A stretch of 64,000 bases of DNA from Acanthacorydalis orientalis (lineage: Eukaryota > Arthropoda > Insecta > Megaloptera > Corydalidae), in assembly GCA_034766995.1 (NCBI GenBank), contig CM068321.1, positions 17,423,526 through 17,487,525 on the forward strand, read 5' to 3'. The stretch's first letter is position 1; each line of letters opens with the position of its first letter. This document shows positions 11,884 to 24,820 of the stretch, piece by piece. Both the position numbers and the translations under genes were made by a program. The notes below the pieces were generated by a model, which saw only the letters and a program-made list of their open reading frames with translations, searched no databases and was not told where the DNA came from.

Positions 11884-12214
11884 ACAGACATGAAATGTAA
11901 AAGAATAAATTAAAAAATAAAAAATCAGTTAAAAATATATTTAACTAAAATAAAGATATTAAAAGTTTTATTTATTTAATTGTATTTATTTAAAGCTTGT
12001 TTAAACGTTACAAATTATTTAAAATCTGATTGTTAATTTCAGATTATATGTAAATGAAATTGTTTTTTGTGTTGCGATATTAATAGGTTTTATTTTTACT
12101 TTATTTTACATTATTTTTCCATTAGTTAAAAGTAATTAAATTATTTTATGGAACTGAAAGGATATTAAACTCAACCATATTATATAAAAATCTAAACATC
12201 CTTTTATAAAGAAG
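11884..12214 (+). repeat. dispersed repeat family A, copy 2
   Basis: Same order of blocks as 5814-6112, ending in TATATAAAAATCTAAACATC. It is cut off a few bases before the CAGTAGCGC terminus at 12224, so that later block may have landed at or beside its edge. Confidence 0.7.
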
Positions 12215-12223
12215 TGTATATAT

Positions 12224-12347
12224 CAGTAGCGCACCCAGAGGGAAAATCCTAGGGTCACTTGCACCCCCAAATCTCCTATATACACAGAGATATTAATGTA
12301 ATCCCCTATCACTATCTCCTATTTATACACAGAGAGATTATTGTAAC
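12224..12347 (+). mobile_element. possible DNA transposon end with internal duplication
   Basis: Starts CAGTAGCGCACCC, like hAT-type termini, and is GC-richer than its flanks. Inside is an imperfect 43-bp-period duplication: ATCTCCTAT, then ATACACAGAGA, at 12271 and again at 12314. The far end and target duplication were not seen. Confidence 0.3.
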
Positions 12348-12768
12348 CATGATTGAAATTTATATTAGTGATAGTTCTGTTTTTTTAAATAAAGCTACTT
12401 AGGTTTTCTAACTAAATGTTTGAAGAGGTACGAAACCGTATCTTTACAATTTATTTTTAAAAATTATAAAAGAATTAAACGTTTATTTCTTAAACTGATT
12501 ATTTTTCAATAAAATGAATCATCACATACATTTTTTATTAAATATTTAAGCAAATATTTTTAAAAAAGATGATAAATATACTTCTTTGATAAAATTATAT
12601 CATTTGTATAAGAAATATTTATTTTAATATAATAAATAATTATTATTTTTTTATGTTCAGTTAATAAGAGTCCACTTGAATTTTTAATAAAAGTAAATGC
12701 TTTTAAACTTAAACGACTAACATTTTGAATAAATCTGAAAAATCTACATTAATTATGTATTACTTTTG

Positions 12769-12890
12769 CAAGTTACATAAATCTATCTAAAAAGCGTTCT
12801 AAAAAAACTAAAAAAATATTCATTCGGTCTTGAATCACCATTGATTACGACCGAATTTTATTTTTGAATATAAAACAGTGAATTGTTATA
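12769..12890 (+). repeat. dispersed repeat family B, copy 2
   Basis: Partner of 11173-11292. It contains perfect 8-bp inverted arms ATTCGGTC (12822-12829) and GACCGAAT (12849-12856) that are lost in copy 1. Confidence 0.5.
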
Positions 12891-13552
12891 TGTTCAAATA
12901 TGGTCCATGTATGGAGATTGTGTACAAGCAAAGAAAAAAAAGGTACATCCGAATTCGGTTTTTGTATACAAACGACACGCATTTTCTTGTAAATTAAGCA
13001 AGCACAAAAGGAAACAAATATATATTTTTTCAGTGTTATTGTAATTACATCAATCTTATAAATTTATGATATTATCTCGTATGTTTTTTTTCCTCTATAT
13101 ATGTATAAAATGTTTTTATTTTATTTTTTCCCGCTCGCTTTTGGTTTTCTCCGTCGTGTTCTTTATATAGACTTCACCGACCGAACCAAAAATATATTTT
13201 ATCTTGACTGCTTGAACTGACATCTACAAATTACAATAGAATAAATGTACGTTCTAAGACATTTTATATGTCCGCTGACACTGTGCTTTTGTTGTGTGTG
13301 TGTGTGTTTTGCCTCATTTCTTTATGTCAGAATATAAAAGTGAATGTAGGAAAATATCAGTTCAAATATTCACGATATTAGTTCGGAATAATCGGAGATT
13401 TTTTTTTCTTTTCGCTTTTCGTTTTTCGGTTATTTGTTTCCCCGTTCCTCTCAAACATTATTGAGATGAAAATCAATTACTTATAATAGATGAATACTTT
13501 ATACATCGATGTAAATTTTTTTATATGAGAAAAAAACGATTCAATATTATTT

Positions 13553-13555
<3 letters not shown>

Positions 13556-13611
<56 letters not shown>
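13556..13611. repeat. (TA)n microsatellite
   Basis: 28 TA units, pure. Confidence 0.95.
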
Positions 13612-13613
<2 letters not shown>

Positions 13614-15825
13614 GTACACATTGTACATATTTAAAAAAAATAATATACAAGTCATGATTCAAATGAAAATGTACCAAGCATTGAATTCTGCTTCAATTAA
13701 GATTTTTTAAATTTGGTGAAGCAAATATTTAATTTAAAAATAACAAGCTTCTGCATATATCTTTTTATACTCACACTCATAGTATATATATATATATATA
13801 TATGTACATAATTGTATGTATTTACAGATATGGAAATTTAAACATGATTTTTTTATTCGAAGCTTTAAAAAAATTGCTATAAATTGTATATTTTGCTAAT
13901 ATGTCGAATGATTTTCTTGATTTTATTACAAAAAAGAATGCGTATGCTGACTTTTTTATTATAATTTATTCATATTTTGATGTAGTCATAAACGTACATA
14001 CATATTAATATATATATATATATATTTGTATATATTTATATATGTATTATATATATGGAAACATATATATATATATTAGAAAAGTCTGTTATAGAAAACG
14101 GTTGACCTGATTTATTTAATACTTTATTTTCTATATACGTTTAACATAACTGTTAAATCGTTTATCTTATTGTAAATCTATGATTTCTTAAAAATTCTAA
14201 AATGATAAATTCTTGAAAAAATTCTAAAATGATGATAAATTCTTTTTTCAAAAAAGGATATTACAATTAGGCTTAATTGAAAAGGCCTGCTTTTATCTAT
14301 AATATATGTTTCAGCCATGTTCATTAGTGATTTTATATATTTATATATTAAAATTTGAAATAATAACTTAAAATAACAATTTTTTGAAAATATTTACTCA
14401 TAATTAATACTGTCGCTGGTTTATTATTATTATTTAAATAAACAGTAAAATATTCCAAAAAGAAAATGATTAAAAAAAAGTAAATGTTTCATTTTATATT
14501 CAAAAATGAATCACTCAGTGTATGTATGCGTTCTTTATACATTTTCATACTCTTTGATGTATTAAAACTAAGCGAATATGGGCTCCAATTCGCGATAAAT
14601 TAATACTTGTTCTCTAAGTATGGAATTTCAGATTTATATAATTTTTTTAAAAAAATATATAATGTAAATTAAGTATTCTTTTTAATATTTTATATATGAC
14701 AGTATATAGTTTTTAATCTTTATTGGATTCGATTTTAATTTATATTTTTATATGTGTTTGGATTGAATTCGATAAATGCTTCTGTACTGTAAGCGATTCT
14801 ATATAAATATGTACAATAATTTATATTTTACAAGTAAATAAATATTACATATATCATAAGATACATGATATTTCAAAAAAAATATATACATCACTGACAT
14901 GGAATATACGAGAATATATTTCGTCAACCAGCTCATTCCAAATATATGGTCATTTTTTGCATATATCCATATTCTTCGTATTAAAAATCTGCAAATATGA
15001 ACATGCATTCAATTTTCTCCTCAGATTATTCAATTTTATGTATATTAAAAAAAATATGAAAAATCACTGAAATAATAAACAAATATGAATTAATGACAAT
15101 ATCATAATTGAATTTTTAAATTTTAGCTGTTATTAAATTTGTAAACTGCTATTATTATCTCGAAGAATTCCGATTATCTATAACTAACTAATGTATAAAA
15201 TTACTTATCAATTCAATCTTCCCATATATTGGACACAAAAATAAAAATAATAGATAAGATGACAATACTTAATGTTTTTTGTTAGTGTTTGCTTATTGTT
15301 GTACTGGCTTTTTCAGTTCCATAAAATATCATTTCTTAAAAGTAAGTGTACTTAAAACCTCATTATAAAAAAGAATGGAATGTTTTTAAATGTTATATAT
15401 AAACAAAAATCATAAAATATCATTGTTTGATATATTAATGTATAATTTTCTTTTTCAATCAAATAACTCATAAATATACTAGAATGTTATAAACATCAAA
15501 GATATAAAAGTTTGCGAAGCACTGAAATTAATCAATTCTTTGATTTGAAACATAAGAAATCAAAATAAATGTTCTATATGTAATTTCAAACTACTGAAGT
15601 ATACTCAATCATTTTAAAGAATATATGTTTAGGAACTACAAGTAAATCAATAAATGCAATTCTGAAAGGTACTTGACCGGAAAATAAAACTCGACGAAAT
15701 CGTTTATACAATACGAAACTACACCCATTAAGTTCAAATATATTTTCTATAAAACAATAAATCTACTTTTTTCGTCGACTGATTCTTTCTAGGAAACAAA
15801 AATAAACTCATTCACTGAAAAATAG

Positions 15826-16026
15826 TCAAACATTAAAAGTGAAATTGTCACAGTCAGCACAATAAATACTTATTATGTTATTATATGGACGTATTTTCAT
15901 TCGCTGCTGAATGATTTCCACATGCTCTGACTGTTCCATAAAGCTTCTTTTAATTCTATTTTCATTATGTGAAAACTGTTTCGAAAAACGTCGCTGAACG
16001 GCTCCGAGCGACGAAAACCTTAACAT
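15826..16026 (-). CDS. unrecognised open frame, doubtful
   Basis: A 66-codon minus-strand frame in a slightly GC-richer patch. The peptide is polar and basic (QRRFSKQFSHNENRIKRS) and has no membrane segment. A TATATAAG sequence on the + strand near 16050 points the other way. The length is within chance, and no splice sites or homology are recognised. Confidence 0.15.
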   Translation of the reverse strand: MLRFSSLGAVQRRFSKQFSHNENRIKRSFMEQSEHVEIIQQRMKIRPYNNIISIYCADCDNFTFNV

Positions 16027-16189
16027 TACTTATCCAAATAAAATCATTGTATATAAGAGTGAAATAAAACACACATGGCATAAATCTTCTCACATCCGTA
16101 CGACGAACAGCATTGATATTTGGTTTGTAGGGAGTTTTCAAATGAAATCGAAACGAATACAGTATAGTTCATTCAGACAATATATACAC

Positions 16190-16192
<3 letters not shown>

Positions 16193-16241
<49 letters not shown>

Positions 16242-16265
16242 GTATATATATATATATATGTATAA
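16193..16265. repeat. (TA)n microsatellite with TG breaks
   Basis: About 72 bp of TA with G substitutions in its right half. Confidence 0.95.
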
Positions 16266-16829
16266 ATTATTATATAATTCAGTTAACTTTTTATTTATAA
16301 AAATAATCAATTTATTCTATACACAAAAAAGTTGATTTAATAAAGCAAGACATCATGATTTCATTTGTGATATGAAAATTACAATTATAAAAAAATAAAA
16401 TATAGCACGTATATGGTTTTTAGGAAAAAGTTTGATGTTTTATAAAAAAAATGGAGAAATAATCTCTAGAATAAGCGTCTTGTCTAAATCTTTTTTAAAC
16501 CATATCTTTTTTTGATATTAAAATAAATTATAATTTAAAAAAAATTCTTTTGTTTTTATTAAGTACAAATATAAAAATTAAAGTAATTTTAAATATAAGA
16601 TTTCATTGTTGAATTTAAATAGAGATTCTCAAGACAAAATGGAGTCTCATGAAGTTGTTGTGTGTTATTTATTATATCATTTCAATATTAAAACGAAATA
16701 ATAATTAAATTAATTCTTATTAATATAATTTTCCCTGAAATTAATTTGAAATAAATTTTATTCAGTTTTCTTTTTCTTACAATAGCTTATATCCACAAAA
16801 AACATTTATTGAAACGTAAATAATAATTA

Positions 16830-16832
<3 letters not shown>

Positions 16833-16912
<80 letters not shown>
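16833..16912. repeat. (TA)n microsatellite, two blocks
   Basis: Two TA blocks of about 40 and 37 bp joined by GTG. Confidence 0.95.
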
Positions 16913-16916
<4 letters not shown>

Positions 16917-17281
16917 TTATTTTTCAAACAACTATTAGTAACTGCTAATTTATACACATTTATTTTTCATATTTTTCTAAAATACTCGATGTGAAGTAAA
17001 AAGTGATGTATTATTTATCACTTTATTATTTGAAATAAAAATAAATAATATATTCATAGACGTATTAATAATTGTATATATTAAACATAAGAGCAAAATT
17101 GTGTTGTAAATATAAGAAGAGCTAAAATAGTTCTTAAAAATTATTCTATTTAGATTTTTATCGTTTTGAATTAACAACTTATCATCTTGCAAAATTTTAA
17201 ATGTAATTATAGCTTGTATATATTCGAAAATGCTGCGTAAACAACCTGAATGTGATATAAACAACTTAAATGACAAGGGCC

Positions 17282-17342
17282 TATATATACATATGTATAT
17301 ACATATATATGTATGTATATAGATGTGTATATGTATATATAA
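17282..17342. repeat. imperfect TA/TG microsatellite
   Basis: TA with interspersed C and G (TACATATGTATATACATA and similar), older and more mutated than the pure arrays. Confidence 0.85.
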
Positions 17343-17407
17343 GTCAAAAATTGAAAAAGGTCTTTACCTCCAACTTATACCAAAAAAGCAGGAATTCTGG
17401 CATATTA

Positions 17408-17450
17408 TTCAAGCCCAAGACAATATTTGTATATTTCAAGCCCAAGACAA
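17408..17450 (+). repeat. 27-bp-period direct repeat
   Basis: TTCAAGCCCAAGACAA occurs at 17408-17423 and exactly again at 17435-17450. Confidence 0.85.
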
Positions 17451-17830
17451 GTTCTTTATCCAAATATTTTCCGAAATGTTAATAAATTAAAAATTAAAGA
17501 AAGTATTTTATTACTTAATTTTAATTAATGTTTAAAAAGTTAATAACTCACCTATCATTTTTTACATCTTTCAGTAACTGAATATTTCATAAATATAAAG
17601 GAATATCTTTCGAAACGCACGTAATTATTCTATTAAGAATAAACAATAATCGATAATTGGATATTTTTATAGTTAGAACTTTGTGACGTTGTGTATATTA
17701 ATTTATTTATAAAATTAAAATGGATCGCCATGCTAAAGTATACTTATGAATGAAGTTATCTTGAAACTAAAATAAGAATTCTAATATTTATCAAAAACTA
17801 TATATTTTTTTGCATATTAGTTTTGAAACT

Positions 17831-17865
<35 letters not shown>

Positions 17866-19499
17866 TTATTAATATATTCTTGTTGTATATAATGGTAATT
17901 TGTATACAAGATATATAAAGTTGAAAATACACAGCTATTATTTTTTTATATTGTCTTATCGAAAGAATAAAACGCCCCAATCTTCATAGTTAAGTTAGAT
18001 TTTTTCAAAATTAATTAAATTTTGAATACTTCTAACGTCAACAAAAAACATCTATGGAAATATTTATGGAATAGTTTGAAACAATATACTAAGTATTGAT
18101 AAAAATATTATATCTACAAAAAAACTTATTAAATATTTCATGAACAAACAAGTCCAGTTCGGTAACTTTGTCGATTTCTTATACTCTAAAAATACTAAGT
18201 TTCATAAAAAATTAATACAAAGACCTATAACATTGATAGAATATATAAATATAAATTATATATATATATATATATATATAATTTATCAATACTCTATTAT
18301 ATCTTGAAGGAAAATGGCTCAAATAAACTTTAATACGATTTCAAACTTATTTCATTGTAAAGAATGAGAAAAAGTATTAAATAAAAGTGTGTTATAAATA
18401 TTAGATTTGATCATGGATATTATTTATTTTAATTTATTTGAATTATTTATAATTTAACTTTTTTGTTTTTAAATCAATTGAAATTTAAATTGTCTTATTT
18501 TTTTAATTATAAAAGAAATTTCAAAATTTAATTATAAAATATTTACAAGAAAAATAATATAAGAATAAAATATCTTCTTCAATTAAAAGTATTAATTTTT
18601 AGGCGGTTGCAAAATCAATTATTTCGCCCGAGTTTAATTTTATAAGATAAATTATCTAAAAAAATGTTCATAATAATTATTGTTTAGTAAAATCAAAAAA
18701 TAGGAAAAGTTTTTATTTTAATTAGTACTTTCATACGTGTAAATGACGCACACTATTTTTGATTTATATTTTGTATTCGACGTTATTTAATATTTTTGAT
18801 GTCATTTATCAATTTATATTTGTCATATTAATTATTATACATAAATTTTAAAATGAAATGTTGATATTCAAAAACAATTATAAAATAAAATCAATTTTGA
18901 TAATTGTTTTTATATTTAAAGTGGAACATTCATTTTAACATTCATATAGAATTCATATATATATATATATATAGAATTCATATATTTTTTTTATAAAACT
19001 TGAAGCTAATCTTGTTGTTTAAATATATTTTTCAAGACTTGATGGAGTTGAAAACATATTAGCAACTTGTATTTTAAATTCAAAATTTATAAAGTTTAAT
19101 GTTTGTATTTTAAATAATTGAATATCCTAAACTTGTGTTTTTTTATTATAAAAGATTTATCTTTGAGTAAAAAGATATTTATGTTTCTTATTTAGAAAGT
19201 ATAATACTGAAAAATAATTATATATCTTTAAACTATCCAATTATCTTTAGTTTTTATTATATAGTTAATTTAAATCTATTTCTTGTTTATTTTTTTTTCA
19301 TAAGAATACTATTTTTGGAAAATGTATAGTCATTTAAACGAATTAATGTTTAAAAATAGTATTTAAGTAATTTATAAATCATGAGAGGAATTAGTGATCT
19401 CAAATTAGTAATTTTCAATAAATGACACAGATAAAAGCAAGTAAATAAATGTGAATTCAACTTCTAATAAACATTTGTACAAATCAAAACTTAAACAGT

Positions 19500-20040
19500 C
19501 AATCTGAGTCGAGTCTATGCGATGATAAGATACGTACGACGCACAACAACTTCGCAAATAGCGAAAGTCCATCATAACGGTTACTCGAAACGTTCCAGTT
19601 CGAGAAGTTTTTTAATAATAAATATTAAAACGACGAGGGGCAGAAATCGACAGTGCGTTTGTCCCAGTACGAAATTTATAAAAATCTGTCTATATTACAC
19701 ACAAACACACACACATACATGCGTGTATGTATATATCTATGCTCGTTTCAATCGAACCAACTTTTAAAAACGACGCCAGCAATTTTTTTTCATGGACCAA
19801 GTTCGTACAAGAAATATTCTGTCGTTGTAGTGAAGTACTGGAGGTCGAAGGACGAACCAAGGAGGCTGTAAAGCAGAGAGAACGCTGCGGCGCCGTTGGC
19901 GTCTGCCCGAGTGAAGTGCCGACGCGGCGCCCGTCAGACGCAAACCGTACACTACACACCCCACACAACAAACCCGTTAAACCGCCCCGTAACTTCACAA
20001 CCAAAACTATCTCTGCACACACAAATATAACAGATACACA
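19500..20040. promoter_or_regulatory. strong CpG-rich patch, possible promoter/first exon
   Basis: CpG density is high, especially 19840-19960, and at least four frames are open together, as expected for GC-rich DNA in an AT-rich genome. On the minus strand CTCTCTGCTTTACAG makes a good acceptor ending at 19868. The following frame (PPWFVLRPPVLHYNDRIFLV) stays open to a stop, but the overlapping + frame is equally open. The strand is undecided. TTGGCGTCTG at 19896-19905 recurs in the patch at 51799. A CA/TG repeat (19700-19725) splits the patch. No product is recognised. Confidence 0.35.
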
Positions 20041-20059
20041 CAAATTTTACATACATTCT

Positions 20060-20100
20060 TATATATATATATATATATGTGTGTGTGTATATATATATAC

Positions 20101-20164
<64 letters not shown>

Positions 20165-20166
20165 AT
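20060..20166. repeat. compound (TA)n/(TG)n microsatellite
   Basis: TA, TG, TA, then TG: two alternating blocks about 107 bp long, on the right border of the 19.5-20.0 kb CpG patch. Confidence 0.95.
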
Positions 20167-21429
20167 GTGCTAACGGAATTTATCCTCAACATATTTCCAT
20201 TAAATGTGAACTAAGCGCACCACTATATTTTTGATTATTTAAATATTTTAATCGTCTGCTATCTAATCGGTATGTAAAGTTATGTTTCATTTCATCGTTT
20301 CGTATTCACTTTCTTCCTCACGTATTCATTATTTTAATATTACTTTTGACAAGAATTTATTACATCGTAACGTTACGTTCGCCTCGAGAATTTTTTTCAT
20401 TTAATTTTTATTGAATATAATGAAACATTCTTGTATTAAAAATTATAAGACGGCACTGGTTCCTTAAATAGATTGGAATTTACAGTTTTCAGGAAACGTG
20501 GAATATTTTAATGTATCATTTTTTTTAAAACAAAATTAAAGGAAATCGTTTAGAAAATGAAAATAAAGAGATATTTTTAAACTCCACAATAAAATTTCAT
20601 GTGTCTGTATAATGTTATTTAAAACATTTTATGTCAGGTAAATAATTGTTAATAATAGTTTAATATTAATTAACATCTGGCCTGTTATATTGGAAATTTA
20701 AATGTTGTAGTTAATATTAATGGAATATATTTAAATACTAGTTTTCACAAAAATATTTTTTATTCTTAGAAATAAAACACTTAACTGTTTCCAAAATAAT
20801 ATCTATCTACACTCCACTTTATTGTTATTAAAGTATATTTTTCAAAAATCATAAATTAATAATTTGTTTAAAGCATAAGAATTTAACATTTATTTTTTAC
20901 TGAGAAAGAAAATACTATTATAAGAAATTAATAAACAATTTTGATTTTAAATGAGATCCACTTAGAATGTTTTGAAATATTTGTATAAATTTAATTTCAC
21001 TACATATTTAATCGTTGAAAATATTTTTTAAATAATTCCTTAAGAAAATATATTTTATAAATATCATTTTGATAATATTTATAAAATGTTATTAATAAAT
21101 TCAATTAAAATGTTGATGCAATTTAATTATACAAAAAAATAAATTGGTATTGATGAAAGATTAATTCTTGTGGGTTTTACCACCAATTAATAATATTGAT
21201 TGATATTGTTGTTTGTTAATTTAACCAAATTTCTTCATAAAATTCTAAAATCAGATAAAAAGACAAAAATACATAATGAAACAACATATTTTTTTGTCAA
21301 ATTTCTCTTCATGTATTAATAGTATTTAAAAATGTAAAAATATCATTTTTTAAAGTATGATCTTTTTATTAATAATATTTTAAATAGTATTTATTTAAAT
21401 GAAGTTTATTAATTATATTTATGAAATGA

Positions 21430-21470
<41 letters not shown>

Positions 21471-21600
21471 CATAGAACTCTAAATAAACCCTTAAAATAT
21501 GTTTCAATCTCATTCTTTGAATTTTTACTTATTTTTTATTGGTTATAATAAAAATATAATACGGTGTAAATATATTGTAACACATGTATTTTTTATTTCC

Positions 21601-21709
21601 TCAATTTCATATTTATGGAAAAGAAAAAGTTTCGTGAATGTTTTGCAAAATGGTTTGCGATACTGTTACTTTATTCTTGTTTTTTTTAAAAAAAAAATAA
21701 TGTAAATTT
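21601..21709 (+). repeat. inverted repeat, left arm
   Basis: Matches the reverse complement of 22802-22915 closely: TCAATTTCATATTTATGGAA, AAGAAAAAGTT, CGTGAATGTTTT, ATGGTTTGCGATA, then a T-run and an A-run. The interval between the arms is about 1.1 kb. Confidence 0.8.
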
Positions 21710-22801
21710 TGTCCTGTTTTCAAAATAATTAGAAATATTTGTTTATTTTTTTTATATACATTATGTATGAAAAATATTTTACTTTGAGAAGAAATCAAAT
21801 AATACTTATGAATTTATTTATTTGAAATTATAAATTAAATAAAGGAAATATATTTGTTTCCATTTAATATCCACGTTTTTGTATTAAAAATTTTTATTTA
21901 AGACATAATAACAAGAATGAATTTTATAAAAGAGACTCATAAATTAATTTTCTTGTTAGAATTATCTTATTTGAAACATAAATAATAATATTTGAATTTT
22001 AAATTTACTTTATATTAAAAGTAATCAAAAATGTAAATGAAATATCTCATTTATAAAGAAAATTGTTTTTTTTTAAAAAAAGGAATGATTTTTTTATAAA
22101 ATATAATAAGCGTATGATTAGTTTGCTTGCATTCAATTTTTATTAATTGTCGTTTACCAAATATAAAAATGAATAAAATATATGTCTTTGGTTTACTAGT
22201 AGAAAGTTTGAACTTGTAAAAATTCGACTTGTTCGCATTCTCTCAGCAAGATAATGAGTTTTAAAATCTTTTTCTATTACTCATATTTCTCTAACTAAAA
22301 CTGTCTGAACTATTTTCACAAATAAAAATTTGTTTAAAAGTTTTGAAAGAAAAGTATGAAATTATAATTAGTTTTTATTTGACTTTTTTATGAATTTTTT
22401 AATTGGCTTCTGAACATTGTAGGAATTTTAAAATAGTTTCTATTACAAATTCTATTTTTAAGTTTTAGTCCAACGACCAATTGAAAGAAACTTCTTTTTC
22501 GTCTTTGATATTATAAGATTCTATGTTTTTTTTTATATTTTGTATATTTTTCTATTCTATATTTTACATTTCCGAAAATTGGTATATTTTTTTAAAAAAC
22601 AATCTTCTTTAAGTTAATCAAAATCTTTTTTTTAATTTTTTTTAAATTAAAAAATAACTTTAATTGCTTTCAAATAATAAAAGTATATAACATGACAATT
22701 AAGGATCTCTTAATAGTTTTTTTAAAAAGTAATCACGAAACAATCTTTAGTCTATTTTTACGTTATTACTAAATTTACTAAATTTGGTAATAATTATTAC
22801 T

Positions 22802-22915
22802 AAATTTACTTTATTCTTTGTTTAAAAAAAAAAAAACAAAAATAAAATGACAATATCGCAAACCATCTTGGAAAACATTCACGGAACTTTTTCTTTTCCA
22901 TAAATATGAAATTGA
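22802..22915 (-). repeat. inverted repeat, right arm
   Basis: Reverse-oriented copy of 21601-21709 with a few substitutions. Short AATCTTTAGTC blocks lie on both sides (22742 and about 22936). This suggests a larger mobile unit or a repeatedly duplicated segment. Confidence 0.8.
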
Positions 22916-23131
22916 AGAAACAATCCTAGAAAAATCTTTAGTCCAATTAAAATAATACTTAAGTTTTATTATATATTTTCTCAAAAGTATTTTTATGTTA
23001 TATATATATATATATATATATATATTACCATATATAAATTGATATTATATTATTTTGTAGAAACAATAATGTTCACATACCAGACAATAATAATTCCAAT
23101 ATATAATCAATTTTTGGAATGTTCATAGTTC

Positions 23132-23138
<7 letters not shown>

Positions 23139-23196
<58 letters not shown>
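23139..23196. repeat. (TA)n microsatellite
   Basis: 29 TA units. A shorter array of about 27 bp lies at 23000-23026. Confidence 0.95.
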
Positions 23197-23199
<3 letters not shown>

Positions 23200-23565
23200 T
23201 TGTTATAAAAGCTTGTTCACCGATTCGATTCCATCCGGTTTGTTATTTCAATGAGCAGTTCGCTAGAATTTTCATTTTGAAAATATTTACATAGTCCTTT
23301 ATAGACATTAGATGCATTATTTATGAGATGATATTATTTATATAAAGACTGTTTAAGCAGATCAATTAAGTTCAATGCCGTTGTTACAAATCGACGAAGT
23401 AATATATATAATTTGGCACACCTCAGTTCACACGCTTATTTAATTTTTTATTTTATGACGTTGTAAAGATAGGTAAAACAAATAAAAACTTTTTATCAGA
23501 AGTGGATTATTTCCTTAAATGAAATTGGTAATAAAATTTTTATGGATCTGCTTACTTATACATCC

Positions 23566-23571
<6 letters not shown>

Positions 23572-23627
<56 letters not shown>
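23572..23627. repeat. (TA)n microsatellite
   Basis: 28 TA units followed by GTTTGTTTGCTTGTATG. Confidence 0.95.
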
Positions 23628-23630
<3 letters not shown>

Positions 23631-24551
23631 TGTTTGCTTGTATGTGTAAAGTATGAAGTATATTACAAATTTAAGGATATTTCACAATCTTATTTTAATA
23701 ACCTATAGTAAACAATAAAATAAATGAATTTTTGTTGACAGACTTTTAAATTTTGCGTTTTTATTAATGATTATCTAAATATATTTCAAATTTCCGCTAT
23801 AAAATACGTTAAATAAGAAAAATATTATTACAAAAAATTCAAAATACTGTTCTATCTGAAGTAGAGTTTTATCTGTTAGGTAATTTCAAATTTATTACTG
23901 ATTTTATTAAAGAGTTCAAGAATATTTTTTTTCGTTCTTTTGTTAAGATTTTCTGTATCTTAAACGAATTGTTCTTTGAATAAGAGTTATCAAGTTTGCA
24001 TGTAAAAAATCACACGTTTTCGCTACAATTTGACATGATCTTCAGTCAGATATTATGGGTTGTGGATTTTGAGATTGATCTACACTAACGAGTATAAATG
24101 TATATTGTTAAATTAGTATAAAACTCCAGCATACATACTTAGAGTTGTCCGGAAAATATCTTTCCATACTGAAGTCTTATTCCAATTATTCTTGACTATC
24201 ATATTTGAAGAGTATGTAATGATCTCAAACCTAACACTCAATAATATTAAATACTGCGTAAAGCGAAAACAGAATAGTTGTTTAATAGGAAGAGACAGGA
24301 GACCATATTGTATTTTAATATAGTTTAGTATTTTGATCTTAATATTTTAACATGTGTCTTTATACATATTAAGACTTCAGGATTATTTTAGCATCTTTCT
24401 CCACTGAAAAACTGTGAATACTATTATAAACTTACATTTTTCCAAATGTGTTGTTGCTTTTAATGTATTTCAACTCTTTTATTCTGTTTTATTACTTTTT
24501 CTAATCAAGAATTAGACATTTTATTAATCTTGACTCCTCTCTCTCTCTCTC

Positions 24552-24585
<34 letters not shown>

Positions 24586-24658
24586 TAAACTCTCTCTAAA
24601 AGTCTTATGATCTCCTTTTAATATTTGTTACTTAAATATTTCATTTCACTTTTCCCAG

Positions 24659-24820
24659 ATGTTAGAGGAACTACAACAATATCATAGAACAAATTTAAAA
24701 AAAAATTTGTTGTTAAGACCTCACATCCCCAGGTACGGCCATAAGCATCATGGCCACACAAAGCATGACCAACACTTCAAATACATGAAAAAAAACGTTT
24801 TATTTCGAATGAAAGAATGA
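24659..24820 (+). CDS. candidate exon with His/Lys-rich peptide
   Basis: A pyrimidine-rich tract ending in TCACTTTTCCCAG precedes 24659. The frame then stays open 53 codons to a TGA at 24818. The peptide begins MLEELQQYHRTNLKK and continues LLLRPHIPRYGHKHHGHTKH, then DQHFKYMKKN. The middle is clearly GC-richer than its flanks and His/Lys-rich, with no hydrophobic segment. No donor is evident, so it would be a last exon. The minus strand over the same patch reads MLCVAMMLMAVPGDVRS before a stop, signal-peptide-like, so the strand is not certain. The product is not recognised, and any link to the exon at 7659 is unproven. Confidence 0.35.
   Translation: MLEELQQYHRTNLKKNLLLRPHIPRYGHKHHGHTKHDQHFKYMKKNVLFRMKE

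Larger units (their letters stand above)
10628..19499. other. AT-rich non-coding stretch
   Basis: Contains repeat families A (copy 2) and B (both copies), a transposon-like end at 12224, a weak patch near 15660-16130, several TA arrays and a small direct repeat at 17408-17450. An acceptor-like tract ends at 17569 (CATTTTTTACATCTTTCAG) without a clear following exon. No gene is supported. Confidence 0.5.
20167..24658. other. AT-rich non-coding stretch
   Basis: Holds an inverted repeat (21601-21709 / 22802-22915) and several TA arrays. No gene supported. Confidence 0.55.

Noticed and set aside
13836..13900. Exon-like frame after GTATGTATTTACAG
   Set aside because: Only about 23 codons of Lys/Phe/Ile-rich sequence and a weak acceptor next to TA repeats.
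16977..17276. 99-codon minus frame as a gene
   Set aside because: Low-complexity A/T-rich peptide (Ile, Asn, Phe, Leu, Ser) without GC rise or splice support, so probably chance.
19690..20043. Minus-strand frame of 117 codons through the 19.5-20.0 kb patch
   Set aside because: Three other frames are open over the same bases and it ends in CA/TG repeat. There is no motif or splice pair, so it is treated as a CpG patch effect.
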